DNA of 64,000 nucleotides. Source: Sphingomonas yabuuchiae (GTDB lineage: Bacteria; Pseudomonadota; Alphaproteobacteria; Sphingomonadales; Sphingomonadaceae). Numbering within the stretch: the stretch's first letter is position 1; each line of letters starts with the position of its first letter. Made by a program: the position numbers and the translations under genes. The stretch covers positions 1-64,000 of the forward strand of contig NZ_LDTF01000036.1 of the NCBI RefSeq assembly GCF_001477495.1, read 5' to 3'. Shown here piece by piece: positions 9,560 to 18,467 of this stretch. Under the pieces are notes generated by a model. That model was not told the origin of the DNA. It saw only the letters and a list, made by a program, of their open reading frames with translations, and did not search any database.

Positions 9560-9677
9560 AACCGGGATTTTCGCGGGGTACTGCTGCCGCTTCGATGGCG
9601 CGGCACGATGTCAGGCAATCGCTTGGCAATCACCAGATCCAGTCTCCGGTGCGCGGAGGACTCCGAACGTCATTGGC

Positions 9678-10109
9678 TCATCCTGATGCCAGCCCATGCC
9701 TTCTCAGCTTCTCTCGATAGGCCGGATTGCACATGCGCTCGCTCGAGAGTCGGATGCCTTTGCGGAAGTAGAGGAAGAGGCGGAGCAGGCCGATCGCCAA
9801 GGCGGCCGCGATGATCGCGAACACGGCTTCTTCGGATCGGGTCACTTCCTTGACGAGCAGGAACGTGGCAAGCACGGTTCCGCCGATGCCGTAGAAGAAA
9901 AGCGTCGACCATCCTAGAGTGAGGAAGAGCCAGAACCTCCTGAATCCGCCCATCAGCTGCCATTCGGTGACCCGGTCGGCATGACTGTTGACGGTTTTGC
10001 AGCGTGGGCAATCGATGAGCGGCTCGCCTATCCCCGCGTAGGTGCGCACGTAGCCGCCCGTCAGGCTCTCGCCGCAGCCTCGGCATTTCAGATTGACGTA
10101 GACGCCCAC
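9678..10109 (-). CDS. Small zinc-ribbon membrane protein
   Basis: The 143-residue protein has an N-terminal zinc ribbon with two CxxC pairs (LKCRGCGESL and DCPRCKTV, residues about 9-40). Two membrane helices follow (about 58-85, FWLFLTLGWSTLFFYGIGG, and about 94-112, AVFAIIAAALAIGLLRLFL) and then a basic C-terminus. The GTG start follows AAGGAAAG. It is the last gene of the minus-strand operon led by 15351, 55 bases after the helicase stop. I do not recognise a family. A role as membrane anchor or effector of the helicase operon is speculation. Confidence 0.75.
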   Translation of the reverse strand: MGVYVNLKCRGCGESLTGGYVRTYAGIGEPLIDCPRCKTVNSHADRVTEWQLMGGFRRFWLFLTLGWSTLFFYGIGGTVLATFLLVKEVTRSEEAVFAIIAAALAIGLLRLFLYFRKGIRLSSERMCNPAYREKLRRHGLASG

Positions 10110-10164
10110 TTCCTCTTTCCTTCCTTCACATCCGATCCTCGCGGCAGGAACCTCAGTAGTGCGA

Positions 10165-12825
10165 TCAAATGCGCGCCGCTTCCAGTGGTAGCGCGCGCGC
10201 TCGACACCTCGGGTACTCCGAACATCCCAGGAAGGGGTCGTAGGGTCCCGAGTCCCTCAGGATCAGCGTGCCGGTCCCGCAGATCGGGCAACGGCAGCCG
10301 GCCTTCATGGGCGCCTCGATGCGATCGTTCCCGGCCGAAGGACTGCCGCTCCGAACGGCGACGTTCCGCTTGAATCGGCACGATGGTGACCCACTGCACG
10401 CCTGGAACGTGCCGTTCCTCCCATCGATCAGCTTCAGATGGCCTGACCGGCACGAGGGGCATGGTTCCAGGAGACCCCCGGTCGTTTTGATCCTGAGGTG
10501 TCCGCCGTTCGCGAGCTCCATCAAAAAACGCGAGGGTTCACCGATCGTCGTGTACATCCGGACCTGCCGCTTGGCGCGGGTCAGGGCGACGTAGAACAGC
10601 CGCCTCTCCTCGGACATCGGGAACGGGTCCGGTTCAGGCATGGCTAGATCCAACACGCTGTCGTCTGTCTGCTTGGCCGGAAACCCCATCAGGCCCTCGG
10701 TGAGGTTGACCAGCATGACGTAGTCCGCCTCCAGGCCTTTGGAGGCGTGGACCGTCCGGAATTGGAGATCGAATGCGCTGGCGTAGGAGCGCTGCCATCG
10801 TCCGATGTCGGCGGGTCGGTCCCGATTGTAGCGTCCGAGGACCATGACGCGAGGCCGGTGGCCGTTCGATCCATGCAGGGCGCCGGAAGCGACCTGCTTC
10901 CGCAGGGCGTCGAGATGATCGCGCAGCAGGGAGGTGGACGCCTCGCTCGTCTCCGATGCATACGCCACCAGCGCCGGACCATCATACTTATTGGTGGTGA
11001 CGACCGTCTTCGAGATCTGTTGGGGGTTGGCCTGGACGAAGGCGCTGGCCGCTTCGGACAGTGCTGCCGGACAGCGGAAGGTGGTGCTCAGCATGACCCT
11101 GGTGGAGTGCTCGAACGACGCCTTGAAGTGGCTCATCACGGAGAGATCGGCGCCGGCGAACCGGTTGATGCCCTGCCAGTCGTCACCGACCACGCACAGA
11201 CGCGCGTCGTGGCCGCGGCTCTTCAGCAGCGCCTTCAGGAGCCTGACGCGACCACGCGAGCTGTCCTGGAACTCGTCCGCTAGGATCAGGGTGTAAGGGC
11301 TTTCGTAGCCGGCCTCGAGATGCTCGGCCGCGGCTACGATCATGTCGTCGAAGTCGATGCACTCGATCGCCCGAAGCCTCTCCTCCCATTCCGCCGATAT
11401 CCGCTCGTAGAGGTCGACGAACCGCGTGAGGCGCGCCGTGTAGGCGTCGTCGGACCCGACCGGGATCGCCGCGCGGATCTGAGCGATCGTCAATCCGCTG
11501 CCCTTCACGTGCTGCTGGAAGGTCCGCAGGGTCGATGCGAGCTGACTGATGGTGGGCGGTGGCGGCCCCTTTCCCGTACGATCCGGATCGTGATGCAGGG
11601 ACAGGCCACGGGATTCGAGCTCGTGTCGGAGGCGGTCGAACGATCCGGGGCTGCGGATCTCATGCGACGTCGTCTCGAACAGATCGGTGCCCCGCTCCTC
11701 GTGGAGCCCCTGCTTCCAGCGGCGTTCTCCGAGATAGTCGCCCTCGAAGTGCGGCGGCGGCATGCCTTTACGGTTGAGTGCGAAGTGCTCGTGGTAGAGC
11801 CGGACGTCCGAGTAGTAGAAGTCGGGCTTGTACTGCCCGTACCGTGACGTGACGGTGTCGTATTCGTAGGGCCGTTCGTATTCGTACGACACGCCGTGGT
11901 GGAAGAGCCAGTTCGCGATGATCCGCTCCTCGTCGCTCTTCACCCGCTCGCCGTTGGTGGTGATGATGAACGGGTTCGCGCTGTCGCGAGGCGCGCTCCA
12001 GCGATCCAGGTCCCGTCCATAGACGGTGCGGAACACGTCCCAGTCCTCGCGGAACGTCGGATCCGATCGGCGCAGGTCCTCGACTATCTCGACGATCTTG
12101 GCGACTTCGTCCGTCTGGGACCCCACCCAGGGAGCGAGGGAGGGCCGTCTGCCGGTCGCTTCGCCGATCAGGCTTAGGCCGAACGCGCTGAAGGTGCGCG
12201 CCGTGATGCGATCGACGCCTTCGAACTGCGCCAGACGCGTCTGGATGCGTGCATCCAGTTCCTTGGCGGCATCCCTGTTGAACGCGAGGACCAGGATCTG
12301 CTCTGGCGCGACGAGCCCCTCGTGCAGTGCGTACCCGGCCTTCGCGACCATCGTCGACGTCTTGCCGGATCCTGCCGCAGCGACGATCTGCACGGCGTCG
12401 TCGAAGCAGATGCAGGCGTCCATCTGCTCGTCGGTGAGCGGGTTCTTCTCGACGCTGTCGAAGAACGGCTTCAGCGCCGCCTTCCGCTCGGCGAGATGCT
12501 GGAGGTTGTGGGCGGCGAACTCGGCGAGCAGTTCCTTCAGTTTGGCCGGCTTCTCGATCGAGGTCATGAAGTAGGTTCGGTCGGCGCCCGGCAGCGGGTA
12601 CGTCTCGATGATGCGGTGTGCGACGCTTTGGGAAATCCACCGGGTCCGGTCGACCTCGTGCTCCCAGCCTGCCCGCCAAGCCGCTTCGTCGGCTGCCTTC
12701 TTGCGCCGATACTCGCCGGTGTCGAATGGGGCCGGCGATCGACTGCCTGAGGACGACGAGCGGCTTCCGGAACTCGAAGCGCCCCCGGCGAGAACCAAGG
12801 CGCCAAGGACGAGCCACTCGATCAT
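10165..12825 (-). CDS. HelD-like UvrD superfamily helicase with nuclease-like insertion and zinc ribbons
   Basis: This 886-residue superfamily-1 helicase has a hydrophobic N-terminus (MIEWLVLGALVLAGG). Walker A is AAAGSGKTSTM (about 150-160), motif II is LADEFQDSSRGR (about 535), and there are C-terminal helicase motifs (VHASKGLEADYVMLV, VALTRAKRQV). Between them, around residues 290-340, YKPDFYY followed by YHEHFAL matches the PD-(D/E)XK-like insertion seen in some helicase IV relatives. Two topoisomerase-type zinc ribbons end the protein (CPSCRSGHLKL, CPICGTGTLIL). The ATG overlaps the stop of the upstream gene (ATGA). It probably unwinds and perhaps cuts DNA; a defence role is inferred from context. 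Confidence 0.9.
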   Translation of the reverse strand: MIEWLVLGALVLAGGASSSGSRSSSSGSRSPAPFDTGEYRRKKAADEAAWRAGWEHEVDRTRWISQSVAHRIIETYPLPGADRTYFMTSIEKPAKLKELLAEFAAHNLQHLAERKAALKPFFDSVEKNPLTDEQMDACICFDDAVQIVAAAGSGKTSTMVAKAGYALHEGLVAPEQILVLAFNRDAAKELDARIQTRLAQFEGVDRITARTFSAFGLSLIGEATGRRPSLAPWVGSQTDEVAKIVEIVEDLRRSDPTFREDWDVFRTVYGRDLDRWSAPRDSANPFIITTNGERVKSDEERIIANWLFHHGVSYEYERPYEYDTVTSRYGQYKPDFYYSDVRLYHEHFALNRKGMPPPHFEGDYLGERRWKQGLHEERGTDLFETTSHEIRSPGSFDRLRHELESRGLSLHHDPDRTGKGPPPPTISQLASTLRTFQQHVKGSGLTIAQIRAAIPVGSDDAYTARLTRFVDLYERISAEWEERLRAIECIDFDDMIVAAAEHLEAGYESPYTLILADEFQDSSRGRVRLLKALLKSRGHDARLCVVGDDWQGINRFAGADLSVMSHFKASFEHSTRVMLSTTFRCPAALSEAASAFVQANPQQISKTVVTTNKYDGPALVAYASETSEASTSLLRDHLDALRKQVASGALHGSNGHRPRVMVLGRYNRDRPADIGRWQRSYASAFDLQFRTVHASKGLEADYVMLVNLTEGLMGFPAKQTDDSVLDLAMPEPDPFPMSEERRLFYVALTRAKRQVRMYTTIGEPSRFLMELANGGHLRIKTTGGLLEPCPSCRSGHLKLIDGRNGTFQACSGSPSCRFKRNVAVRSGSPSAGNDRIEAPMKAGCRCPICGTGTLILRDSGPYDPFLGCSEYPRCRARALPLEAARI

Positions 12826-14000
12826 GGAGCGGGCCAGGGAAAGTCGAAGCGGCCCACGTAGTGGACGCGCCTTAGGCCCTCCAGATCGTCCTCCCACTGG
12901 CGAACCGCCTCGGCGAGGTTCGGGTTCCTGCGGCGCTTCGCGTTCCGCGCGAACGAGGCGAGACCTTCGGCGATCTTCCTGAGGCGCGTGCCCGTATCGG
13001 GCGCGCCCCACTGTCGCATGTAGGCGATGCCGTTGAGCGGCGGCAGGCGCATGACGAAGACGTGCCCGAGAAGCCGGAGCCGCTGTGCCGCGGACAACGT
13101 GCTGGATAGACCGACATGGTAGCCAAGATAGGCCAGCATGCCGATCTCCTGCCAGGCACCAGCGGCCGCACGGCCATCACCATCACCGGCGGGAGCATCG
13201 GTTGAGGGCCACGGGAAGCAGTCGGGGCTGTTTGGATCGACAGCCTGGAGACGCTCCCATTCCCGCTCCACCTCTGCCATCCGGCGCCTCGCCTCCACGA
13301 CGTCGGCCGCATCCGGGTTGGCTTCGGCGAACCGCTGGAGATAGCTGAAGGCCGCCTGCCAGCGACGTTGCAGCTCGGGGAACGGTGAAACGGTCTTCGG
13401 CGCTTCGGTGCTGGCCCCCGTCCTCATCCGGGCGTTGATAGCCAGTCGGGATGCCGCGTTCGAGGCGGCACCCTTCCGTCGCACGCTGGCGGTTTCGGGG
13501 GCGGCGGGACGGACGGCGATAGGTGCCATCCCGGTCCTGCGGGCCTTGACCTTCTTCGAAACCGTCGGCTGTCCGACCGGACCCGTCCTCTTCTTGGGCG
13601 TCTTCCGCTTTTTGGTCTGTTGGGTCCGCGTGGTGCCGGCGTCCGTTGGCGTCTTCGGCTTCTGCGCTGTGCTCGGCCCGGTTCGGGCCTGACGGCGAGC
13701 ATCGATTGCTACCGTCGGATGAGCGGACTTGGCGGCATCGGGTTTCGCGGGAGTGTCAGGATTGGGCATGCCCAGCGCGCTTCGCACCGCCATCTCCATG
13801 GCGGGGTTGATGGGCGCAGCATCTGAAGCGCCGCAGGCGGGCGCCTTAGCGTACGGCTTCTTGGTCGTCGACGGATGGAAGAGGACCGGTCCGGCCTGCC
13901 CTGAGGTCCGTACGACCTGCTCCGCGTGCCTAATCGCAGCCTCGACCATCCGAAGGCGCGCTGGATCCTTCCTCGTCTTCGATGAACGACTGCCCTTCAT
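12822..14000 (-). CDS. Unknown protein with basic low-complexity half and helical C-terminal domain
   Basis: The 392-residue protein is not recognised. Residues about 45-190 are a disordered stretch rich in Lys, Arg, Pro, Thr and Ala (for example QQTKKRKTPKKRTGPVG) that may contact nucleic acid. The C-terminal 190 residues are ordered and largely helical (MLAYLGYHVGLSSTLSAAQR, FVMRLPPLNGIAYMRQWG, RLRKIAEGLASFARNAKRR). Its stop overlaps the helicase start (ATGA), and it starts 16 bases after the TPR-like gene. Translational coupling to the helicase suggests a partner protein. Confidence 0.75.
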   Translation of the reverse strand: MKGSRSSKTRKDPARLRMVEAAIRHAEQVVRTSGQAGPVLFHPSTTKKPYAKAPACGASDAAPINPAMEMAVRSALGMPNPDTPAKPDAAKSAHPTVAIDARRQARTGPSTAQKPKTPTDAGTTRTQQTKKRKTPKKRTGPVGQPTVSKKVKARRTGMAPIAVRPAAPETASVRRKGAASNAASRLAINARMRTGASTEAPKTVSPFPELQRRWQAAFSYLQRFAEANPDAADVVEARRRMAEVEREWERLQAVDPNSPDCFPWPSTDAPAGDGDGRAAAGAWQEIGMLAYLGYHVGLSSTLSAAQRLRLLGHVFVMRLPPLNGIAYMRQWGAPDTGTRLRKIAEGLASFARNAKRRRNPNLAEAVRQWEDDLEGLRRVHYVGRFDFPWPAP

Positions 14001-14016
14001 CGGCAGGCACTCTGGC

Positions 14017-15351
14017 TCACCGTCGACCTCCCACTCTGGTCGAGACGAACCGCTCCGCTTCCGCGATGATGCCTTTGCAGTCGGAATCGAGCGCGTTGTG
14101 CATGGGCCCGAAGTCCATGCTCAGGAGACGGTCGTGGATGCGGTACAGCATGTACCGCCGCAGCTGGAGCATGTCCGGCATGTCGTACGAACACAGGAAG
14201 TTGTGCATCTTCGCCTGCGCGTCGGCATATGCGTCCCCTGACGGAGACTGAGCCACCTTCATGTCGATGAATTCGCCATCGTAGAGATCCAGGAGCTCCC
14301 GAGCCTCAGGATACAGGGCGAGGTCGTCGAACTTCCGGATGTCGTCGAGATCGTTGAACAGATGGTATTCGAGCAGTGTGCGATCGAACGAGTTCCAGTC
14401 CCACTGGGCCTGATGGATGTCGAAGGAGACGCAAATGATGCGTTCGGCGACATGGTCGCGCCCGGTCACCTTCAGATCGGCGACCAGCTTTTCTCGGGTG
14501 CCGTTCTCGTAGTTGCTGGCGAGCATCGACGCCCACTGGATCTCGCGGGACAGGATCAGGCCGAACTCGCGACCTTCGCGATCGTCGATCCTCTTTGCTT
14601 CCCGAAGGTCGAGGAGCGCCTCACGGCAGCGGACGCGCTTCATGAGGAGGTTGGCGCGGTTCATGTACGGTGAGGGATTGGGCCACGCGGCGATGGATCG
14701 GGTGTAGAGATCGATGGCCTCGTTCGATCGGAACGCGACGGCTGCCTCCATGCCGAGCTTGAACAGGCGTTCCCCTTCGGCTCGACCGGTCCCTGTCGGT
14801 GCGGGGGCAGGCGCGGGCTTCACGCCCAGATCGGCCAGCACCGCCTGCCAGCGGCCGGCCATCGCGACGCTGCCTTGGGCGATGCAGTTGTCGTGGAAGT
14901 GCTGAGCGTACTTGCGCCGTATGCCGTTCAAGGCGTCCTTGAAGCCGGAAGTGTACATGACGAAGACGTTGGCGAGCATCAGGTCGGTCAGGCTCGGCGA
15001 GACGTGCTGATCCATCTCCGCCTTGACGTCCTTCAGGAAGGACACGCCGGGGTTCGGTGACTTGACGTAGGAATCCTCCGAGCGACGACCCTCGTATTCG
15101 ATCTGGTGCAGACGCAGGGGCGAAAGCCTGGCTGCGCTCGCTGCCGTGCCTGCCGCATCGATCAGTCGGTCGTACTGCTCAGCCAGAAACCACCAGTTGT
15201 CCTGTTCGGTCGGAAGGAGAGCCGGAAGAGCGCTGGCGACCTTGGCTGCGATGGCCTGGAACTCTCCCGGCGCCGAAGGCCTGTCGACGTGGCCGATGTG
15301 CGGCAGCGCGATCTTCGTCCTGCCACCTCCGAACAGACTTCCGAAAACCAT
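14017..15351 (-). CDS. Unknown TPR-like protein, first gene of the helicase operon
   Basis: The protein has 444 residues from MVFGSLFGGGRTKIALP; the frame stays open to 15462, but GGGGGAT just before 15351 favours this start. Residues about 225-290 look like tetratricopeptide helices (ERLFKLGMEAAVAFRSNEAI, DLYTRSIAAWPNPSPYMNRA). The rest is helical with no family I recognise. It leads a four-gene minus-strand operon with the low-complexity protein, the HelD-like helicase and the zinc-ribbon membrane protein. TPR repeats usually mediate protein contacts, so a scaffold or sensor role is plausible but unproven. Confidence 0.75.
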   Translation of the reverse strand: MVFGSLFGGGRTKIALPHIGHVDRPSAPGEFQAIAAKVASALPALLPTEQDNWWFLAEQYDRLIDAAGTAASAARLSPLRLHQIEYEGRRSEDSYVKSPNPGVSFLKDVKAEMDQHVSPSLTDLMLANVFVMYTSGFKDALNGIRRKYAQHFHDNCIAQGSVAMAGRWQAVLADLGVKPAPAPAPTGTGRAEGERLFKLGMEAAVAFRSNEAIDLYTRSIAAWPNPSPYMNRANLLMKRVRCREALLDLREAKRIDDREGREFGLILSREIQWASMLASNYENGTREKLVADLKVTGRDHVAERIICVSFDIHQAQWDWNSFDRTLLEYHLFNDLDDIRKFDDLALYPEARELLDLYDGEFIDMKVAQSPSGDAYADAQAKMHNFLCSYDMPDMLQLRRYMLYRIHDRLLSMDFGPMHNALDSDCKGIIAEAERFVSTRVGGRR

Positions 15352-15659
15352 GCTATCCCCCGACTTCACACATTGTCCTGACACGGTGGACTCTGCAGAC
15401 CGATCCATCAACCACCCGCCTCCTTGAGACGCATCGATCGTGAGGCTGTGGTTTCCGCGCAACGATGTCCGCTTCTTCTCACATCTTCCGAAACGGAGAT
15501 CTGGCCCATGTTTCCGGGCCCATTTGGATGGAAGGGCAGGTTCAGGATCGAGATCGAGATCGCCTGTCCTCGGAAAAACGTCCTCGTGAACGGGTCAGTC
15601 GTCACATAGCACTGGCCGGGAACCAAAAGCGAACGTTATGCTGAGCAGGAGGAGCCTGC
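15352..15659. promoter_or_regulatory. Divergent intergenic region between helicase operon and SPARDA operon
   Basis: These 308 bases hold no gene I can support. They separate two divergent operons, so both promoters should lie here. AGGAGGA at 15647-15653 is a strong ribosome-binding site for the DUF4365-APAZ gene. Short repeats such as atcgagatcgagatcg (about 15548) are visible, but I see no clear operator. Confidence 0.5.
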
Positions 15660-17009
15660 ATGAAGAAGATCGGTCGCAGCGACATCATCGGACAGCATGG
15701 CATGGCGCACATCCAAGGCGTCGTGAACGGCATGGGCTTCATGTTCTATCCGACCGGCGGCGTCGAGGCGGGCATCGATGGCTACATCGAACTCCGGGAC
15801 ACGGACACTGGAGAGGTCAGCAACCTGCTCCTTCAGGTCCAGGGAAAGGCCAGCCAGCGGGAGCGACTGCAGGGGGAGACGGACACCAGCTTCGAATTCC
15901 CGTGCTCGGAAGCGGACATCGCGTACTGGATGCAGGGTACCGCTCCCGTGCTGCTCATCTTCGTCTGGCTGAAGGAGGGGAAGGCCTACTGGAAGTCGCT
16001 CAAGGACTGGTTCTCGGACGCTGAACGGATGAAGGCGCGCAAGGTCGTCTTCGACAAGGTTGCCGACGAGTTCACGCCAGCGGCCAAGGCCGGGATCGTA
16101 TCCGTGGCCGCTGCGGCCAGACCGGGAGCAGCTGGGCCGAGCGTCCGTATGGACGAGGAGCTGCTGATCAACCTGGTCGGTGTCGAATTCTCGAAGAGGA
16201 TCTACTGGGCACCGACGAGACATGGTTCCGACAAGTCGTTCGGTGCGGCACTCCGGGATCTCGATCGGCGGGCCGGTGCGGAATGGATCGTCCGCGGTAA
16301 GTCGGTCCTATCCTTCCATGATCTGGACAAGTGGCCTTGGAACCAGCTCTGCGAAGCGGAGGCGATGGAGGAATTCGACGTCGACGAATGGTCAGACAGC
16401 GATGACGAGGAACGGCAGCGGGACTTCGTGGCGCTGCTGAACCGTGCGATCGGGGAGTTCGTGCGCCCGCACCTCTATCACGATCGCGATTCCGGTGCGT
16501 TCTTCTTCAGCAAGCCCCGTGATCGGGACAATCTGAACCACGCCTACCGAAGCCTGCTCAACATCACCAGCAGACGTGTCGTCGGGGGCTACGGGAAGAG
16601 CAAGGAAGATCCTCGACGACCGTCATACTGGCGGCACTCCGCCTTCCAGCATCATTTCGTCCGGCTTGGCGGTAGATGGTTCGTGGAGATCACGCCCACC
16701 TACCACTTCACGTACGACGGACGGCGGGCGGATCGTTTTGCGGGTGAACGGCTGAAGAAGATCAAGGAGAAGGAGAACAACGCCGCCGTCATGGGTCAGT
16801 TCGTGATGTGGCGCGAGTTTCTCATCGCCCAGGGACAGGGCGACCTCCTGAAGGGGGCGTATCCCTTCATCTCGTTCAAGGCGATTGACCAGCTCGGGCT
16901 CGAGGTGGGCGTGCCTGACGAATTGTGGAAGTCGCAGGAGGCCGACCCCTCCTCTCCACTGTTCGAATATGCCTTGGTGGGCGAAACGGTCGAGGACGTC
17001 GCGGAATGA
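15660..17009 (+). CDS. SPARDA effector: DUF4365 nuclease fused to APAZ domain
   Basis: The 449-residue protein has two parts. Residues about 5-150 are a DUF4365 PD-(D/E)XK-like nuclease domain: GIDGYIELRD, then LLLQVQGKAS supplying the Q-x-K strand, then APVLLIFVWLKEGKAYW. Residues about 165-445 resemble the APAZ domain that pairs with short Argonautes (HHFVRLGGRWFVEITPTYHF, AGERLKKIKEKENNAAVMGQ). This architecture is the DREN-APAZ effector of short prokaryotic Argonaute SPARDA systems. On guide-directed recognition of invader nucleic acid, such complexes degrade cellular DNA and RNA and abort infection. AGGAGGA precedes the ATG. The stop overlaps the Argonaute start (ATGA). Confidence 0.88.
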   Translation: MKKIGRSDIIGQHGMAHIQGVVNGMGFMFYPTGGVEAGIDGYIELRDTDTGEVSNLLLQVQGKASQRERLQGETDTSFEFPCSEADIAYWMQGTAPVLLIFVWLKEGKAYWKSLKDWFSDAERMKARKVVFDKVADEFTPAAKAGIVSVAAAARPGAAGPSVRMDEELLINLVGVEFSKRIYWAPTRHGSDKSFGAALRDLDRRAGAEWIVRGKSVLSFHDLDKWPWNQLCEAEAMEEFDVDEWSDSDDEERQRDFVALLNRAIGEFVRPHLYHDRDSGAFFFSKPRDRDNLNHAYRSLLNITSRRVVGGYGKSKEDPRRPSYWRHSAFQHHFVRLGGRWFVEITPTYHFTYDGRRADRFAGERLKKIKEKENNAAVMGQFVMWREFLIAQGQGDLLKGAYPFISFKAIDQLGLEVGVPDELWKSQEADPSSPLFEYALVGETVEDVAE

Positions 17010-18457
17010 AGCTGACCCATCTCAAGGAACCGCCGCTCGAGTTCGGCGGCACGATGCGTCATCCGGACATCAGGTTCGGTCTGATGGACTATGGCCCGCT
17101 CGATGCGGGTCTGGAAGGCGCCCCCAAGCGGATCAGGCTCGGCGTCGTCGGTAGCGGCGAAACCGTGGAAGGCGTCGCGAGATGGATCGAGACGTGCTCG
17201 ACCGGGCTTCCGGCCAAGGAAAGCAGACAGCCCAACCTGTTTCCGCCATTCCCCGGAACCGGACTGGAGGAGACGTTCCGTTGCGAATTCGTCACCTCGA
17301 CCGAACTGCAACGTGTAATACCGCCGCGGGAGATCGCCCGACTGGTGGCCATTCCCGGTCAGCGCGACATGACGCGCGCGGTGGTCGAGACGATCACCAA
17401 CGAGATCGCCGTGCTGTCCGAGCGGAGCACGAAGCCCGACGTTGTTCTTGTTGCACTGCCGGTCGAGATCATCCAGCGGACCTACAATGCGAGGAACGCG
17501 GCCGGCGGCGAGGACGCCGACGAGCTCGAGGCGGGAGCCGATCTCGACTTCCGCGGCATGTTGAAGGCCGCATGCATGCGTCTTCACCTACCGATCCAGC
17601 TGCTCTGGCCGACCACGTTCGATCCGACCTTCAAGATCCCACGCAAGCTGAAGGAGTCTAGCGATCGCAGAACGCAGGACCAGGCGACGATCGCGTGGAA
17701 CCTGATGACCGCGATCTATTACAAGGCCGGCGGTCTGCCTTGGCGCCTCGCTCGGGACGCACGTCAGCTCCGGACGTCGTTCGTGGGCCTGAGCTTCTAT
17801 CGGTCTCTGGATGGCGAGCGCATACATACCAGCACGGCGCAGATGTTCGACGAACGGGGTGAAGGGCTGATTCTCCGGGGCGGGCGCATGGTCGAGAGCG
17901 AGGAGGACCGGAAGCCCCATCTGACTGCCGAGGACGCGTACGAGCTGCTGAGCAACTCGCTGCGCGTCTTCAAGGATCAGCACGGTCACTTCCCGGCGAG
18001 GGTCGTGCTGCACAAGACGTCCCGTTTCGACCGCAACGAGTTGAGCGGCTTCCACAAGGCCATCGACGAGCGCGACATCGACTATGCTGACTTCGTCTGG
18101 GTCCAGAAATCGATGACCCGCCTGTATCGGCTGGGGGTGTACCCGCCCCTTCGCGGATCCCTGGTGCGCTTCGACAAGGATCAGGCACTCCTCTATACTC
18201 GAGGAAGCGTCGAATTTTTCCGAACCTATCCCGGAATGTACGTACCTCGACCGCTGATGTTGCGGTGCCAGGCGCTAGGTCAGCCGCTTCAGCACATCGC
18301 GGAGGAGATGCTCGCCCTGACGAAGATGAATTGGAACAATACTCAGTTTGATAACGGCTTGCCGATCACGATCGCCGCGGCGAAGCATGTGGGTGAAGTG
18401 CTGAAGTACGTGGACGAGGGGCAGGTCATCGCCCCACGATACAGCTTCTATATGTAG
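17006..18457 (+). CDS. Short prokaryotic Argonaute (MID-PIWI), catalytically inactive
   Basis: The 483-residue protein contains only MID and PIWI domains. The C-terminus EMLALTKMNWNNTQFDNGLP followed by ITIAAAKHVGEVLKYV is the hallmark PIWI end. ALLYTRGSVEFFRTYPG and RVVLHKTSRFDRNEL also match the family. The first catalytic Asp of the PIWI tetrad is replaced in FVGLSFYRS, so no slicing is expected, as usual for short pAgos. It should bind a small guide and target and signal to the DUF4365-APAZ partner, with which it is translationally coupled (ATGA overlap). The frame is open upstream to 16925, but only within the partner gene. Confidence 0.93.
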   Translation: MKLTHLKEPPLEFGGTMRHPDIRFGLMDYGPLDAGLEGAPKRIRLGVVGSGETVEGVARWIETCSTGLPAKESRQPNLFPPFPGTGLEETFRCEFVTSTELQRVIPPREIARLVAIPGQRDMTRAVVETITNEIAVLSERSTKPDVVLVALPVEIIQRTYNARNAAGGEDADELEAGADLDFRGMLKAACMRLHLPIQLLWPTTFDPTFKIPRKLKESSDRRTQDQATIAWNLMTAIYYKAGGLPWRLARDARQLRTSFVGLSFYRSLDGERIHTSTAQMFDERGEGLILRGGRMVESEEDRKPHLTAEDAYELLSNSLRVFKDQHGHFPARVVLHKTSRFDRNELSGFHKAIDERDIDYADFVWVQKSMTRLYRLGVYPPLRGSLVRFDKDQALLYTRGSVEFFRTYPGMYVPRPLMLRCQALGQPLQHIAEEMLALTKMNWNNTQFDNGLPITIAAAKHVGEVLKYVDEGQVIAPRYSFYM

Positions 18458-18467
18458 GGAGACGGCC

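Noticed and set aside
13408-13692. Low-complexity repeats in the 392-residue gene as a CRISPR or coding repeat array
   Set aside because: The Lys/Thr/Pro-rich codons are irregular, with no constant repeat or spacer length.
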